Below, piece by piece: positions 1 through 5,585 of a stretch of DNA of 5,585 nucleotides. The notes under the pieces were generated by a model. The model was given only the letters and a program-made list of their open reading frames with translations. It did no database searches and was not told where the DNA came from. Each line of letters starts with the position of its first letter. Position 1 is the stretch's first letter. Source of the stretch: Comamonadaceae bacterium (GTDB taxonomy: Bacteria; Pseudomonadota; Gammaproteobacteria; Burkholderiales; Burkholderiaceae_C); NCBI GenBank assembly GCA_947466165.1, contig CANIDW010000120.1, forward strand, positions 1-5,585, given 5' to 3'. Made by a program: the position numbers and the translations under genes.

Positions 1-395
1 CCGACCTTCATGACGAAGTACGGCGTGAGCGCCGGCAGCAGTTCCAGGGCCGCTTTGTAGGTGTGTTGCAAGCTCAGGGCCACGCAATGCGTGCTGTGGG
101 TGTGAATGACGCAGGCCGTGGCCGCATCAAAAGTCTGTGCCGCTGCGTAGATGCTGCGATGCAAGGCGATGGTCTTGCTGGCTTTGTCGCCGCTGATTTG
201 CTGGCCGTTGGCGTCCAGCCGGGCCAGACGGGCCGGGTCCAGAAAGCCCAGGCAGGCGTCGGTCGGTGTGATCAAAAAACCATCGTCCAGCCGCACACTG
301 ATGTTGCCCGCCGTGGCATGCACATAGCCACGCGCAAACAGGCTTTGGCCGACGCGGCAGATCTCTTCGCGCGCCTGCGCTTCTGCTTTGCTCAT
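1..395 (-). CDS. otnC: 3-oxo-tetronate 4-phosphate decarboxylase (class II aldolase family), C-terminus beyond window
   Basis: Only the first 131 codons are present; the gene continues past the left edge, and full-length family members are about 210 residues. The family is the class II (zinc-dependent) aldolase/adducin fold. The N-terminus reads MSKAEAQAREEICRVGQSLF, followed by the phosphate-site segment HATAGNISVRL (26-36), FLITPTD (40-46), GDKASKT (69-75) and the metal-binding HTH (His98, His100) in VIHTHSTHCVALS. The third metal histidine would lie outside the window. In the known pathway, OtnC converts 3-oxo-tetronate 4-phosphate to dihydroxyacetone phosphate plus CO2 in the cytoplasm. 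The start ATG (395-393) overlaps the otnK TGA by 4 bp, so translation is probably coupled. By hand alignment, the FucA acid/base Glu position appears to hold Thr75, which fits a decarboxylase better than a sugar-phosphate aldolase. The assignment rests on sequence resemblance plus the adjacent otnK and ltnD. A generic fuculose-phosphate-aldolase-like enzyme is the alternative. Confidence 0.9.
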   Translation of the reverse strand, partial: MSKAEAQAREEICRVGQSLFARGYVHATAGNISVRLDDGFLITPTDACLGFLDPARLARLDANGQQISGDKASKTIALHRSIYAAAQTFDAATACVIHTHSTHCVALSLQHTYKAALELLPALTPYFVMKV

Positions 396-1759
396 GTGGG
401 TGCTCCAGCTGACAAGGCCGTGAAAGCCTTGATGAAAAAATCTTCGGTGCCGAAGTTGCCTGATTTGAGCGTCAGGTGCAAACCCTCTGGCGCTGCGTCA
501 CTCACAGCGTGGCACCAAGGCACGCCAGGGTCAATTTGCGGGCCGATCTGCATTTGCGTCACGCCCAGCGCCTGCACGCAGGCGCCCGAAGTTTCGCCAC
601 CAGCCACCACCAATTGGCGCACGCCCCGTTGCACCAGCCCGCGCGCAATGGTTGCCAGCGCATGCTCGACCATTGCGCCGGCTTCGGTCACACCCAACTG
701 CCCTTGCACGGTCTGAATAGTTTGTGAATCGGTACTCGAATACACCAGAACCGGGCCGGCAGGCAACAGCGGCGCGGCCCAGGCCAGCGCCTCGGCAACC
801 ACATCATCCCCGGCAGCCAGACGCAGCGGATCCACACCAAAAGCCGGACACCCGGTACTGCGAAAGTGCGCCACCTGCGCCAGTGTGGCCAGCGAGCAAC
901 TGCCACAGACCACGGCCTGCCAGCCGCCGGCAGGCGGTAGTTGTCCGGCCTGGCTGGAGGGCGCCAGACCAAAGTTGGCCGGCAAACCGATCGCCACGCC
1001 CGAGCCGGCCGTGACCAGTGGCATGCCCTTGAAGGCGGGGCCCATGCGCAGCAGATCGTCGTTGGAGACCGCATCCACAATGGCCACGCCCACGCCTTGC
1101 GCCCGTAGCTCGTCCATGCGCGTGCGAATGGCAGCCTCGCCGCGCGCCACCACGTTGTGGTCAATCAGCCCGACGGTGCGCCGTGTTTGCGCCTGCATCA
1201 CGCGCACCAGATTAGCGTCCGTCATGGGCGTGAGCGGATGGTTTTGCATGCCGCTTTCGCTCAGCAAGACATCGCCGGCAAACAGGTAGCCCTTGAACAC
1301 TGTGCGCTTGTTGTCCGGAAAAGCCGGTGTGGCGATGGTGAAGTCGGTGCCCAGCGCGTCCATCAAAGCTTCAGTCACCGGGCCGATATTGCCTTGCGGC
1401 GTGCTGTCAAAGGTCGAGCAGTACTTGAAGTAAATCTGCTTGGCGCCCTGCGCTTGCAACCATTGGAGCGCCGCCAGCGACTGGCTCACCGCCTCGGCCG
1501 GTGCCACTGTGCGTGACTTGAGCGCCACCACCACCGCATCCACATCAGCACCCAAGGGGCCGGTCGGCACGCCTATGGTTTGCACCACGCGCATGCCGGC
1601 ACGCACCAGGTTGTTGGCCAGGTCACTGGCGCCGGTGAAGTCGTCGGCAATGCACCCTAGCTGAATAGATAGAGCCCCCACGCTCCCCACTTCGTGTGGT
1701 TCGCTGCCCCCCGAGGGGGCCGTGCCTTGCTTGGGGCGGCCCTGCGCTGCGGCGGTCAT
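392..1759 (-). CDS. otnK: 3-oxo-tetronate 4-kinase, four-carbon acid sugar kinase family (former DUF1537)
   Basis: The product is a 455-residue cytoplasmic kinase that uses ATP to phosphorylate 3-oxo-tetronate at C4, feeding OtnC. The N-terminal substrate domain shows ADDFTGA (38-44), KYCSTFDST (112-120), FPDNKRTVFKGYLF (147-160) and HPLTPMTDANLVRVMQ (174-189). The C-terminal nucleotide-binding domain shows GGETSG (387-392) and LKSGNFG (431-437). Family members usually begin only a few residues before the IADDFTGA motif and run about 420-430 residues, so roughly 30 residues here are extra. They are encoded by a palindromic repeat (1674-1753). I kept ATG 1759 because it overlaps the ltnD stop as ATGA and the frame stays open through the repeat. 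A GTG at residue 28 is possible but has no well-spaced ribosome site. Codons 29-35 include CTA, TCT, ATT and CTA, which differ from the GC-ending codons around them. The 3' end overlaps otnC by 4 bp. The function is well supported; the true N-terminus is uncertain. Confidence 0.92.
   Translation of the reverse strand: MTAAAQGRPKQGTAPSGGSEPHEVGSVGALSIQLGCIADDFTGASDLANNLVRAGMRVVQTIGVPTGPLGADVDAVVVALKSRTVAPAEAVSQSLAALQWLQAQGAKQIYFKYCSTFDSTPQGNIGPVTEALMDALGTDFTIATPAFPDNKRTVFKGYLFAGDVLLSESGMQNHPLTPMTDANLVRVMQAQTRRTVGLIDHNVVARGEAAIRTRMDELRAQGVGVAIVDAVSNDDLLRMGPAFKGMPLVTAGSGVAIGLPANFGLAPSSQAGQLPPAGGWQAVVCGSCSLATLAQVAHFRSTGCPAFGVDPLRLAAGDDVVAEALAWAAPLLPAGPVLVYSSTDSQTIQTVQGQLGVTEAGAMVEHALATIARGLVQRGVRQLVVAGGETSGACVQALGVTQMQIGPQIDPGVPWCHAVSDAAPEGLHLTLKSGNFGTEDFFIKAFTALSAGAPT
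1674..1753. repeat. GC-rich palindromic interspersed repeat inside the otnK 5' coding region
   Basis: This is a roughly 80-bp GC-rich block with nested dyads. CCAC-TTCGT-GTGG lies at 1687-1699. A GCCCC/GGGGC stem lies at 1706-1720. Runs of C near 1675 face a run of G near 1733. In the otnK frame it encodes a low-complexity peptide containing RPKQGTAPSGGSEPHEVGS (residues 8-26), rich in Gly, Pro, Ser and Ala. From memory, near-identical peptides and DNA turn up in many unrelated intergenic and terminal coding positions in Comamonadaceae genomes, so I read it as a mobile or interspersed repeat. The outer limits are approximate. Copy number cannot be judged from this window, which holds only one copy. 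Confidence 0.65.
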
Positions 1760-2655
1760 TCTTTGGCTTTGGGCAGTTCAATGCCCGGGAAAATCTTGAT
1801 CACGGCGCTGTCATCTTCTTTGGCAAAGCCGGCCGTCGAGGCTTGCATGAACATCTGGTGCGCCGTGGCCGACAGCGGCAGCGGAAACTTGCTGCTGCGC
1901 GCCATGTCCAGCACGATGCCCAGGTCCTTCACAAAAATATCCACCGCCGACAGCGGCGTGTAGTCGGCCGCCAGCACGTGGGCCATGCGGTTTTCAAACA
2001 TCCAGCTGTTGCCGGCGCTGTGGGTGATGACCTCGTACAGCGCGGCGGCGTCTACGCCCTCGCGCAGCCCCAGCGCCATGGCTTCCGCTGCCGCCGCAAT
2101 GTGCACACCAGCGAGCAACTGGTTGATGATCTTGACCTTGCTGCCGGCACCCGCCTTGTCGCCCAGCTTGTAGACCTTGGCGGCCATGGCGTTGAGCAGG
2201 GGCTCGGCCACGGCATAGGCCGCAGGGGCGCCGGCCGACATCATGGTCATCTGGCCGCTGGCGGCCTTGGCGGCGCCACCGGAAATCGGCGCGTCGATGT
2301 AGAGCAAGCCCATGTCGTTCAGGCGCTTTTCCATTGCCACCGACCAATTGGGCTCGACGGTGGAGCACATCACAAACACGCTGCCCGGCTTCATGGCTGC
2401 GGCGCAGCCCTCAGGGCCAAACAACACGCTCTCGGTTTGCGCGGCATTGACGACCACTGACACCAGCACGTCGCAAGCCGCCCCCAATGCAGCAGGTGAA
2501 GCAGCGACCACGCCGCCGTCTTTGGCAAAAGCCTGCGCGACTTCAGTACGCACGTCATACACCTGCACCGTGTGGCCGGCACGGCGCAAAGACTGCGCCA
2601 TGCCCAGACCCATGGCCCCCAGGCCGATCAGGCCGACTTGAACTGTCATGGACAT
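1756..2655 (-). CDS. ltnD: L-threonate 2-dehydrogenase, beta-hydroxyacid dehydrogenase family
   Basis: The 299-residue cytoplasmic enzyme is expected to oxidise L-threonate to 2-oxo-tetronate with NAD+, the first step of L-threonate degradation. The Rossmann motif is GLGAMG (11-16). Asp34, at the end of the second strand (QVYDVR), favours NAD over NADP. The substrate loop is DAPISGGAAKAASGQMT (121-137). The catalytic segment GAGSKVKIINQ (169-179) places the conserved Lys at 175 and Asn at 178, and the C-terminal domain has FVKDLG (241-246). The length is normal for the family. The stop overlaps the otnK start by 4 bp. The start is ambiguous between ATG 2655 and ATG 2649; neither has a strong Shine-Dalgarno, and only a GAAAG lies just before the first. 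The substrate is assigned from the adjacent otnK and otnC. By sequence alone, tartronate semialdehyde reductase, 3-hydroxyisobutyrate dehydrogenase or D-erythronate-type relatives are possible. Confidence 0.87.
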   Translation of the reverse strand: MSMTVQVGLIGLGAMGLGMAQSLRRAGHTVQVYDVRTEVAQAFAKDGGVVAASPAALGAACDVLVSVVVNAAQTESVLFGPEGCAAAMKPGSVFVMCSTVEPNWSVAMEKRLNDMGLLYIDAPISGGAAKAASGQMTMMSAGAPAAYAVAEPLLNAMAAKVYKLGDKAGAGSKVKIINQLLAGVHIAAAAEAMALGLREGVDAAALYEVITHSAGNSWMFENRMAHVLAADYTPLSAVDIFVKDLGIVLDMARSSKFPLPLSATAHQMFMQASTAGFAKEDDSAVIKIFPGIELPKAKE

Positions 2656-2683
2656 ACTTTCATTGCTTTACAAAATAAAGGCC

Positions 2684-2712
2684 GATGGATCCCCGCTTTA
2701 GCGAGGATGACG
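2684..2712 (+). repeat. REP-like palindrome, copy A
   Basis: A 29-bp element just upstream of ltnD. Its stem is ATCCCCGC (2689-2696) with GCGAGGAT (2701-2708) around a TTTA loop; there is one C/A mismatch and seven pairs. It is flanked by GATGG on the left and GACG on the right. Copy B (2760-2789), in the opposite orientation, matches it at 21 of 29 positions, with several differences that preserve stem pairing. No T-run follows on either strand, so it is not a classical intrinsic terminator. Translated, such elements give the familiar spurious peptide VIPAEAGIH-type strings. Confidence 0.7.
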
Positions 2713-2721
2713 CGACAAGAG

Positions 2722-2768
2722 CGTCATTCCTTCGCTTTTCCGTCATTTCTTAGCCCTTCCGTCATTCC
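2722..2768. repeat. 19-bp tandem repeat built on CGTCATTYC
   Basis: CGTCATTCC or CGTCATTTC begins at 2722, 2741 and 2760, an exact 19-bp period. The first two full units match at 15 of 19 positions. The third merges into REP-like copy B, whose outer edge is the same CGTCATTCC. The array therefore looks like repeated duplication of one end of the REP element. The region is non-coding, between tctC and ltnD. Confidence 0.6.
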
Positions 2769-2789
2769 TGCGGAGGCAGGAATCCATCC
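2760..2789 (-). repeat. REP-like palindrome, copy B (inverted relative to copy A)
   Basis: A perfect 8-bp stem, ATTCCTGC (2764-2771) with GCAGGAAT (2776-2783), encloses the loop GGAG. It is flanked by CGTC and CCATCC, the mirror of the flanks of copy A. It lies about 37 bp beyond the tctC stop on the minus strand. With copy A it forms an inverted pair (BIME-like). In a transcript running from tctC to ltnD it would form a stable hairpin that could protect upstream mRNA or reduce downstream expression; this role is inferred. No poly-T tail is present. Confidence 0.75.
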
Positions 2790-2826
2790 CCTCTTCTGCA
2801 GGACAAAGAATCGCACAGGGCTGCTT

Positions 2827-3855
2827 TCAACCCAGCGTGATCTTGGCGAATTCGGCCACGCGTTTCCACTTGGCAGCGTCTGCCGCCATGAAGCTTCCCA
2901 TGGCCGCAGCACCCAGAAAGCCCAGATCAGCACCGCGCGATTCCATGGCTTTGATGATCTCCGGGTCACGCATGAGTTTTTGCAAGGCCTGCTCGACCGA
3001 GGCCACCAACGCAGCCGGTGTGCCAGCCGGTGCGGCCAGGCCGTACCAGGCGCTCACATCAAAGTCCGGCAAGCCCAGCTCGACCAGCGTGGCCACGGCC
3101 GGCAGCGCCTTGCTGCGCTGCCTGGTGGTCACCGCCAGGGCCTTGACGGCGCCGCCCTGAATCTGGCCCAGCACCGAAGGCAGGTTTTCAAACATCATGT
3201 CAATTTCACCGGCCATCAAGGCCGTGACAGCCGCCGCTGCCCCGCGGTAAGGAATGTGCGTGATGAAGGTGCCGGTGCTGCTTTTGAGCAGCTCTGCGCT
3301 CAGGTGCAAAGAAGTGCCGTTGCCGTTGGACGCATAGTTCATGCGAGCCGGCTCGCGCTTGGCGCGGGCAATGAGATCGGCCACCGAATTGATACCGCTT
3401 TTGGGGTTGACCAACAGCACATTGGGCACACGGCCGACCAGGCCTACGGGCGCAATTTGCTCCGGCTTGTAAGGCATGCTGGCATACAGGGCCGGGCTGA
3501 TGGTCAATGGCGGAGAAGCCATGAGCAAGGCGTAGCCGTCGGCAGGTGCGCGCGCCACTTCAGCCGCACCCAGGTTGCCGCCGGCACCGGGTTTGTTGTC
3601 AATCACCACCGGCTGGCCCAGTTCCTGCGCCAGTTTGGGCGCCACCAGTCGGGCCATGATGTCAATCAAACCACCCGGCGGGAACGGCACCACCAGACGG
3701 ATTGGTTTGGATGGCCAACTCTGCGCCAGCGCCAGGCCTGGTGCAGCCAGGGCCAGGCCGGCCACCAACAGCGTTTGACGCCTTGTCAGGTCGGGGCTCT
3801 TTGCGTCTGCTTGTGCATCGGATTGCATCTGGCCCTCAGGGTTGAATAATCGCAC
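2827..3855 (-). CDS. Bug/TctC-family periplasmic solute-binding protein (tripartite tricarboxylate transporter type)
   Basis: Read from GTG 3855, the product has 342 residues. That start follows an AGGAGA five bases upstream. ATG 3828 (333 residues) has no clear ribosome site, and the longer reading from 3951 would invade rpiA. The export signal carries twin arginines (TRRQTLLVAG, 24-33), a hydrophobic stretch and a likely cut after ALA (42-44). The mature protein opens with WPSKPIRLVVPFPPGG, then LGQPVVIDNKPGAGGNLG and PADGYALL, all hallmarks of Bug proteins, which bind carboxylates in the periplasm for TctAB-type uptake or sensing. No TctA/TctB genes are visible, so it is an orphan here, as is common in Burkholderiales. 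It sits 28 bp after rpiA and 171 bp before the threonate genes on the same strand. The ligand cannot be read from sequence; a tetronate or related hydroxy acid is a context-based guess. Confidence 0.9.
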   Translation of the reverse strand: MRLFNPEGQMQSDAQADAKSPDLTRRQTLLVAGLALAAPGLALAQSWPSKPIRLVVPFPPGGLIDIMARLVAPKLAQELGQPVVIDNKPGAGGNLGAAEVARAPADGYALLMASPPLTISPALYASMPYKPEQIAPVGLVGRVPNVLLVNPKSGINSVADLIARAKREPARMNYASNGNGTSLHLSAELLKSSTGTFITHIPYRGAAAAVTALMAGEIDMMFENLPSVLGQIQGGAVKALAVTTRQRSKALPAVATLVELGLPDFDVSAWYGLAAPAGTPAALVASVEQALQKLMRDPEIIKAMESRGADLGFLGAAAMGSFMAADAAKWKRVAEFAKITLG

Positions 3856-3860
3856 TGAAG

Positions 3861-3866
3861 TCTCCT
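3861..3866 (-). promoter_or_regulatory. Shine-Dalgarno AGGAGA deciding the GTG start of the tctC-like gene
   Basis: On the minus strand AGGAGA is followed by CTTCA and then GTG (3855-3853). This five-base spacing is close to ideal. It is the clearest ribosome site in the window and argues for the GTG over the ATG nine codons downstream. Confidence 0.7.
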
Positions 3867-3883
3867 GTAAATTTGTTATTGAA

Positions 3884-4555
3884 TTAAAACACCAGCGTCT
3901 TGACGCCAGCGCCTGTGCCCAACAGGCACACATCGGCTTTTTGCAAGGCAAACACCCCCACTGTCACCACGCCCGGCCACTGACTGACCTGCAACTCAAA
4001 AGCGCGCGGGTCTTCGATCTGCAGGCCGGTGACGTCCAGAATATGCTGGCCGTTGTCGGTGACCAGCGGCGCGCCGTCTTTCATGCGCAGTTGGCCAAGG
4101 GCGCCCATGGCCGCAAATTGGCGCGCAATACGCCGCGCCGCCATGGGGATCACTTCGACCGGCAGCGGGAACTTGCCGAGCCGGGTCACCAGCTTGCTTT
4201 CGTCGGCAATGCAAATGAACTGGCGCGACTGGGCCGCCACAATTTTTTCGCGCGTCAGGGCCGCACCGCCGCCCTTGACCATGTTGCCGGCGTGATCGAT
4301 TTCATCGGCGCCGTCCACATACACCGCCAGCTCCTCAACTTCGGTGGCGTCAAACACCCGGATGCCCAGGGCTTGCAGACGCTCGGTGGAAGCGACTGAG
4401 CTGGAGACCGCACCGGCGATGCTGCCCTTGACGGCGGCCAGGGCGTCAATGAACTTGTTGACCGTGGAGCCGGTGCCCACGCCCACCAGCATGCCGGGCT
4501 GTATGTATTGCAGGGCGGCTTGGCCAACCAGGGTTTTGAGTTCGTCTTGGGTCAT
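3884..4555 (-). CDS. rpiA: Ribose-5-phosphate isomerase A
   Basis: The 223-residue cytoplasmic enzyme interconverts ribose 5-phosphate and ribulose 5-phosphate in the non-oxidative pentose phosphate pathway. E. coli RpiA has 219 residues, so the length fits. Family motifs are GVGTGST (25-31), SVAST (53-57), DGADEID (81-87), [11 protein letters not shown] (94-104) and DESKLV (118-123). Asp81, Asp84, Lys94 and Glu103 fall at the same numbers as the E. coli catalytic residues. I chose ATG 4555 because the conserved family start MTQDELK begins there. The same frame stays open upstream to 4723, but that stretch is antisense to pyrD and shows no family similarity. No convincing Shine-Dalgarno precedes the start. 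The gene is divergent from pyrD, with a 66-bp spacer, and is followed 28 bp later by the tctC-like gene on the same strand. Confidence 0.97.
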   Translation of the reverse strand: MTQDELKTLVGQAALQYIQPGMLVGVGTGSTVNKFIDALAAVKGSIAGAVSSSVASTERLQALGIRVFDATEVEELAVYVDGADEIDHAGNMVKGGGAALTREKIVAAQSRQFICIADESKLVTRLGKFPLPVEVIPMAARRIARQFAAMGALGQLRMKDGAPLVTDNGQHILDVTGLQIEDPRAFELQVSQWPGVVTVGVFALQKADVCLLGTGAGVKTLVF

Positions 4556-4621
4556 GGTGAAGTTGTGGGGGAGTTCGGTTTTGCGACAATCGCGTTCTAG
4601 CCTCAAGACTTGAATTATCCA
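4556..4621. promoter_or_regulatory. 66-bp divergent rpiA/pyrD intergenic region
   Basis: Promoters for both genes, if separate, must lie here or inside the opposing gene's 5' end. On the plus strand, GACAAT (4585-4590) could be a -10 for pyrD, with a weak TTGTGG (4563-4568) at 16 bp spacing, giving a leader of about 25 bases. I see no good sigma-70 pair on the minus strand. Neither gene has a recognisable Shine-Dalgarno. I found no attenuator hairpin of the kind used in some pyrimidine genes. Confidence 0.35.
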
Positions 4622-5585
4622 ATGCCCCTGCTCCCTTACGCCCTGGCCCGCCCTTTTTTGTTCAGCTTGGACGCCGAGGCCGCCCATGACCTGACCATGA
4701 AGTCGCTGGCACTGACCCAGCACTCTCCACTCAAAATGGCCTATTGCGCCGGCCGGGTGGAAGACCCGATTGAGTTGGCGGGCTTAACTTTTCCGAACCG
4801 TGTCGGCATGGCCGCCGGGCTGGACAAGAACGCGCGCTGCATAGACGGCCTGGCCGCCATGGGCTTCGGGTTTGTCGAGGTCGGCACCGTCACGCCCAAG
4901 CCGCAGCCAGGCAATCCCAAGCCGCGCATGTTCCGGTTGCCTGATGCCAATGCCTTGATCAACCGCCTGGGCTTTAACAATGAAGGGCTTGACGCCTTTT
5001 TGCGCCATGTGCGGGCATCCACGTTTCGCCAGCAATCCAGCGGCAAGCTGCCTTTGTTGTTGGGCCTGAACATCGGCAAAAACGCTGTCACGCCGATCGA
5101 AAACGCTGTCGATGACTACCTAGCTTGCCTGGACGGCGTCTACCCGCATGCTGACTACGTCACCGTCAATATTTCAAGCCCGAACACCCAGAACCTGCGC
5201 GCCCTGCAAAGCGATGAAGCGCTGGACGGCCTGCTGGGCGCCATTGCCGAACGTCGCGAGATGCTCAAGCAAGCGCACGGTAAAACCGTACCGATTTTTG
5301 TGAAGATCGCGCCGGACTTGGACGAAGCGCAGATTGAAGTGATCGCCGCCACCTTGAAACGCCACGCCATGGACGGCGTGATTGCCACCAACACCACGCT
5401 CAGCCGTGAAGCGGTCAAGGGCATGGCGCATGCCGAAGAAGCCGGCGGCCTGAGCGGCGCGCCGGTGCTCGCTGCCAGCAACCGCGTCATCCGTCAGTTG
5501 CGCGCCGCCTTGGGCACGGGCTATCCGATCATCGGCGTCGGTGGTGTGATGAGTGGCGCCGATGCTGTGTCCAAGATCAAGGCCG
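4622..5585 (+). CDS. pyrD: Dihydroorotate dehydrogenase (quinone), class 2, C-terminus beyond window
   Basis: 321 codons are present with no stop; about 25-30 residues should lie past the right edge. The enzyme oxidises dihydroorotate to orotate with FMN and passes electrons to quinone at the inner membrane, the fourth step of pyrimidine synthesis. The N-terminal membrane-association segment of class 2 enzymes is visible ([20 protein letters not shown], 3-22). FMN-barrel motifs follow: [12 protein letters not shown] (59-70), [15 protein letters not shown] (88-102), NRLGFNN (114-120), LNIGKN (149-154), NISSPNT (183-189), KIAPDL (228-233), TNTT (256-259), GGLSG (275-279) and IIGVGGV (303-309). 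Ser186, Asn183, Asn188, Lys228 and Asn257 match E. coli Ser175, Asn172, Asn177, Lys217 and Asn246 with a constant offset of 11. The start ATG has no clear ribosome site, but it matches the usual family N-terminus. Confidence 0.97.
   Translation, partial: MPLLPYALARPFLFSLDAEAAHDLTMKSLALTQHSPLKMAYCAGRVEDPIELAGLTFPNRVGMAAGLDKNARCIDGLAAMGFGFVEVGTVTPKPQPGNPKPRMFRLPDANALINRLGFNNEGLDAFLRHVRASTFRQQSSGKLPLLLGLNIGKNAVTPIENAVDDYLACLDGVYPHADYVTVNISSPNTQNLRALQSDEALDGLLGAIAERREMLKQAHGKTVPIFVKIAPDLDEAQIEVIAATLKRHAMDGVIATNTTLSREAVKGMAHAEEAGGLSGAPVLAASNRVIRQLRAALGTGYPIIGVGGVMSGADAVSKIKA

Noticed and set aside
63..716. Plus-strand frame of 217 codons opposite otnC and otnK
   Set aside because: It lies antisense to the otnC/otnK junction and shows no family motifs.
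1674..1753. Frameshifted or pseudogenised otnK 5' end
   Set aside because: The frame is open from the coupled ATG to the C-terminus and all kinase motifs are intact, so the insert is an in-frame extension rather than damage.
1696..2460. Plus-strand frame of 254 codons opposite ltnD
   Set aside because: It is antisense to ltnD, whose motifs are clear; the composition is typical of a shadow frame and there is no recognisable domain.
2666..2680. Small CTTTA-CAAAA-TAAAG dyad before ltnD as an operator
   Set aside because: A 5-bp AT-rich stem is easily found by chance and there is no second copy or regulator gene in the window.
2684..2789. CRISPR array or rho-independent terminators
   Set aside because: The repeats are inverted and degenerate, with no regular unique spacers, and neither hairpin is followed by a T-run on either strand.
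2572..3849. Long plus-strand reading frame of 425 codons spanning the ltnD/tctC gap and tctC
   Set aside because: It is antisense to the well-supported tctC-like gene, rich in Arg/His/Gln as expected for GC-rich shadow frames, and contains the VIPAEAGIH peptide produced by translating REP-like repeats.
3856..3951. Longer start (ATG 3951) for the TctC-like protein
   Set aside because: It would run 68 bp into rpiA and bury the AGGAGA ribosome site; the signal peptide is placed correctly only with the GTG or the later ATG.
4556..4723. 56-residue upstream extension of RpiA
   Set aside because: The conserved RpiA start MTQDELK is at 4555, and the extension overlaps the conserved pyrD N-terminus on the other strand.

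Overview
The window looks like a chromosomal segment of a GC-rich betaproteobacterium, most likely Burkholderiales and probably Comamonadaceae (Rhodoferax/Polaromonas-like). The reasons are a Bug/TctC-family periplasmic binding protein, a divergent rpiA/pyrD pair, and two kinds of short palindromic repeat that I associate from memory with Comamonadaceae genomes. The family-level placement is inference.

Layout: five genes lie on the minus strand. Reading from the right, these are rpiA (4555-3884), a tctC-like binding-protein gene (3855-2827), a 171-bp gap full of REP-like repeats, then ltnD (2655-1756), otnK (1759-392) and otnC (395 to beyond the left edge). On the plus strand, pyrD starts at 4622, divergent from rpiA across 66 bp, and runs off the right edge after 321 codons.

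The left half is an acid-sugar (tetronate) catabolic module. LtnD oxidises L-threonate to 2-oxo-tetronate, an isomerase (OtnI, not in the window) gives 3-oxo-tetronate, OtnK phosphorylates it at C4, and OtnC decarboxylates it to dihydroxyacetone phosphate. ltnD/otnK and otnK/otnC each overlap by 4 bp (ATGA), so the three are probably translationally coupled. The upstream tctC-like gene may encode the capture protein for the same or a related acid, but no TctA/TctB membrane genes are visible. rpiA (pentose phosphate pathway) and pyrD (pyrimidine synthesis) are housekeeping genes.

I see no wholly new system. The most distinctive feature is a GC-rich palindromic repeat at the ltnD/otnK junction. 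It is read in frame and gives OtnK an N-terminal extension of about 30 residues that the family does not need. The tctC-ltnD gap also holds an inverted pair of REP-like palindromes flanking a 19-bp tandem repeat derived from the same sequence.
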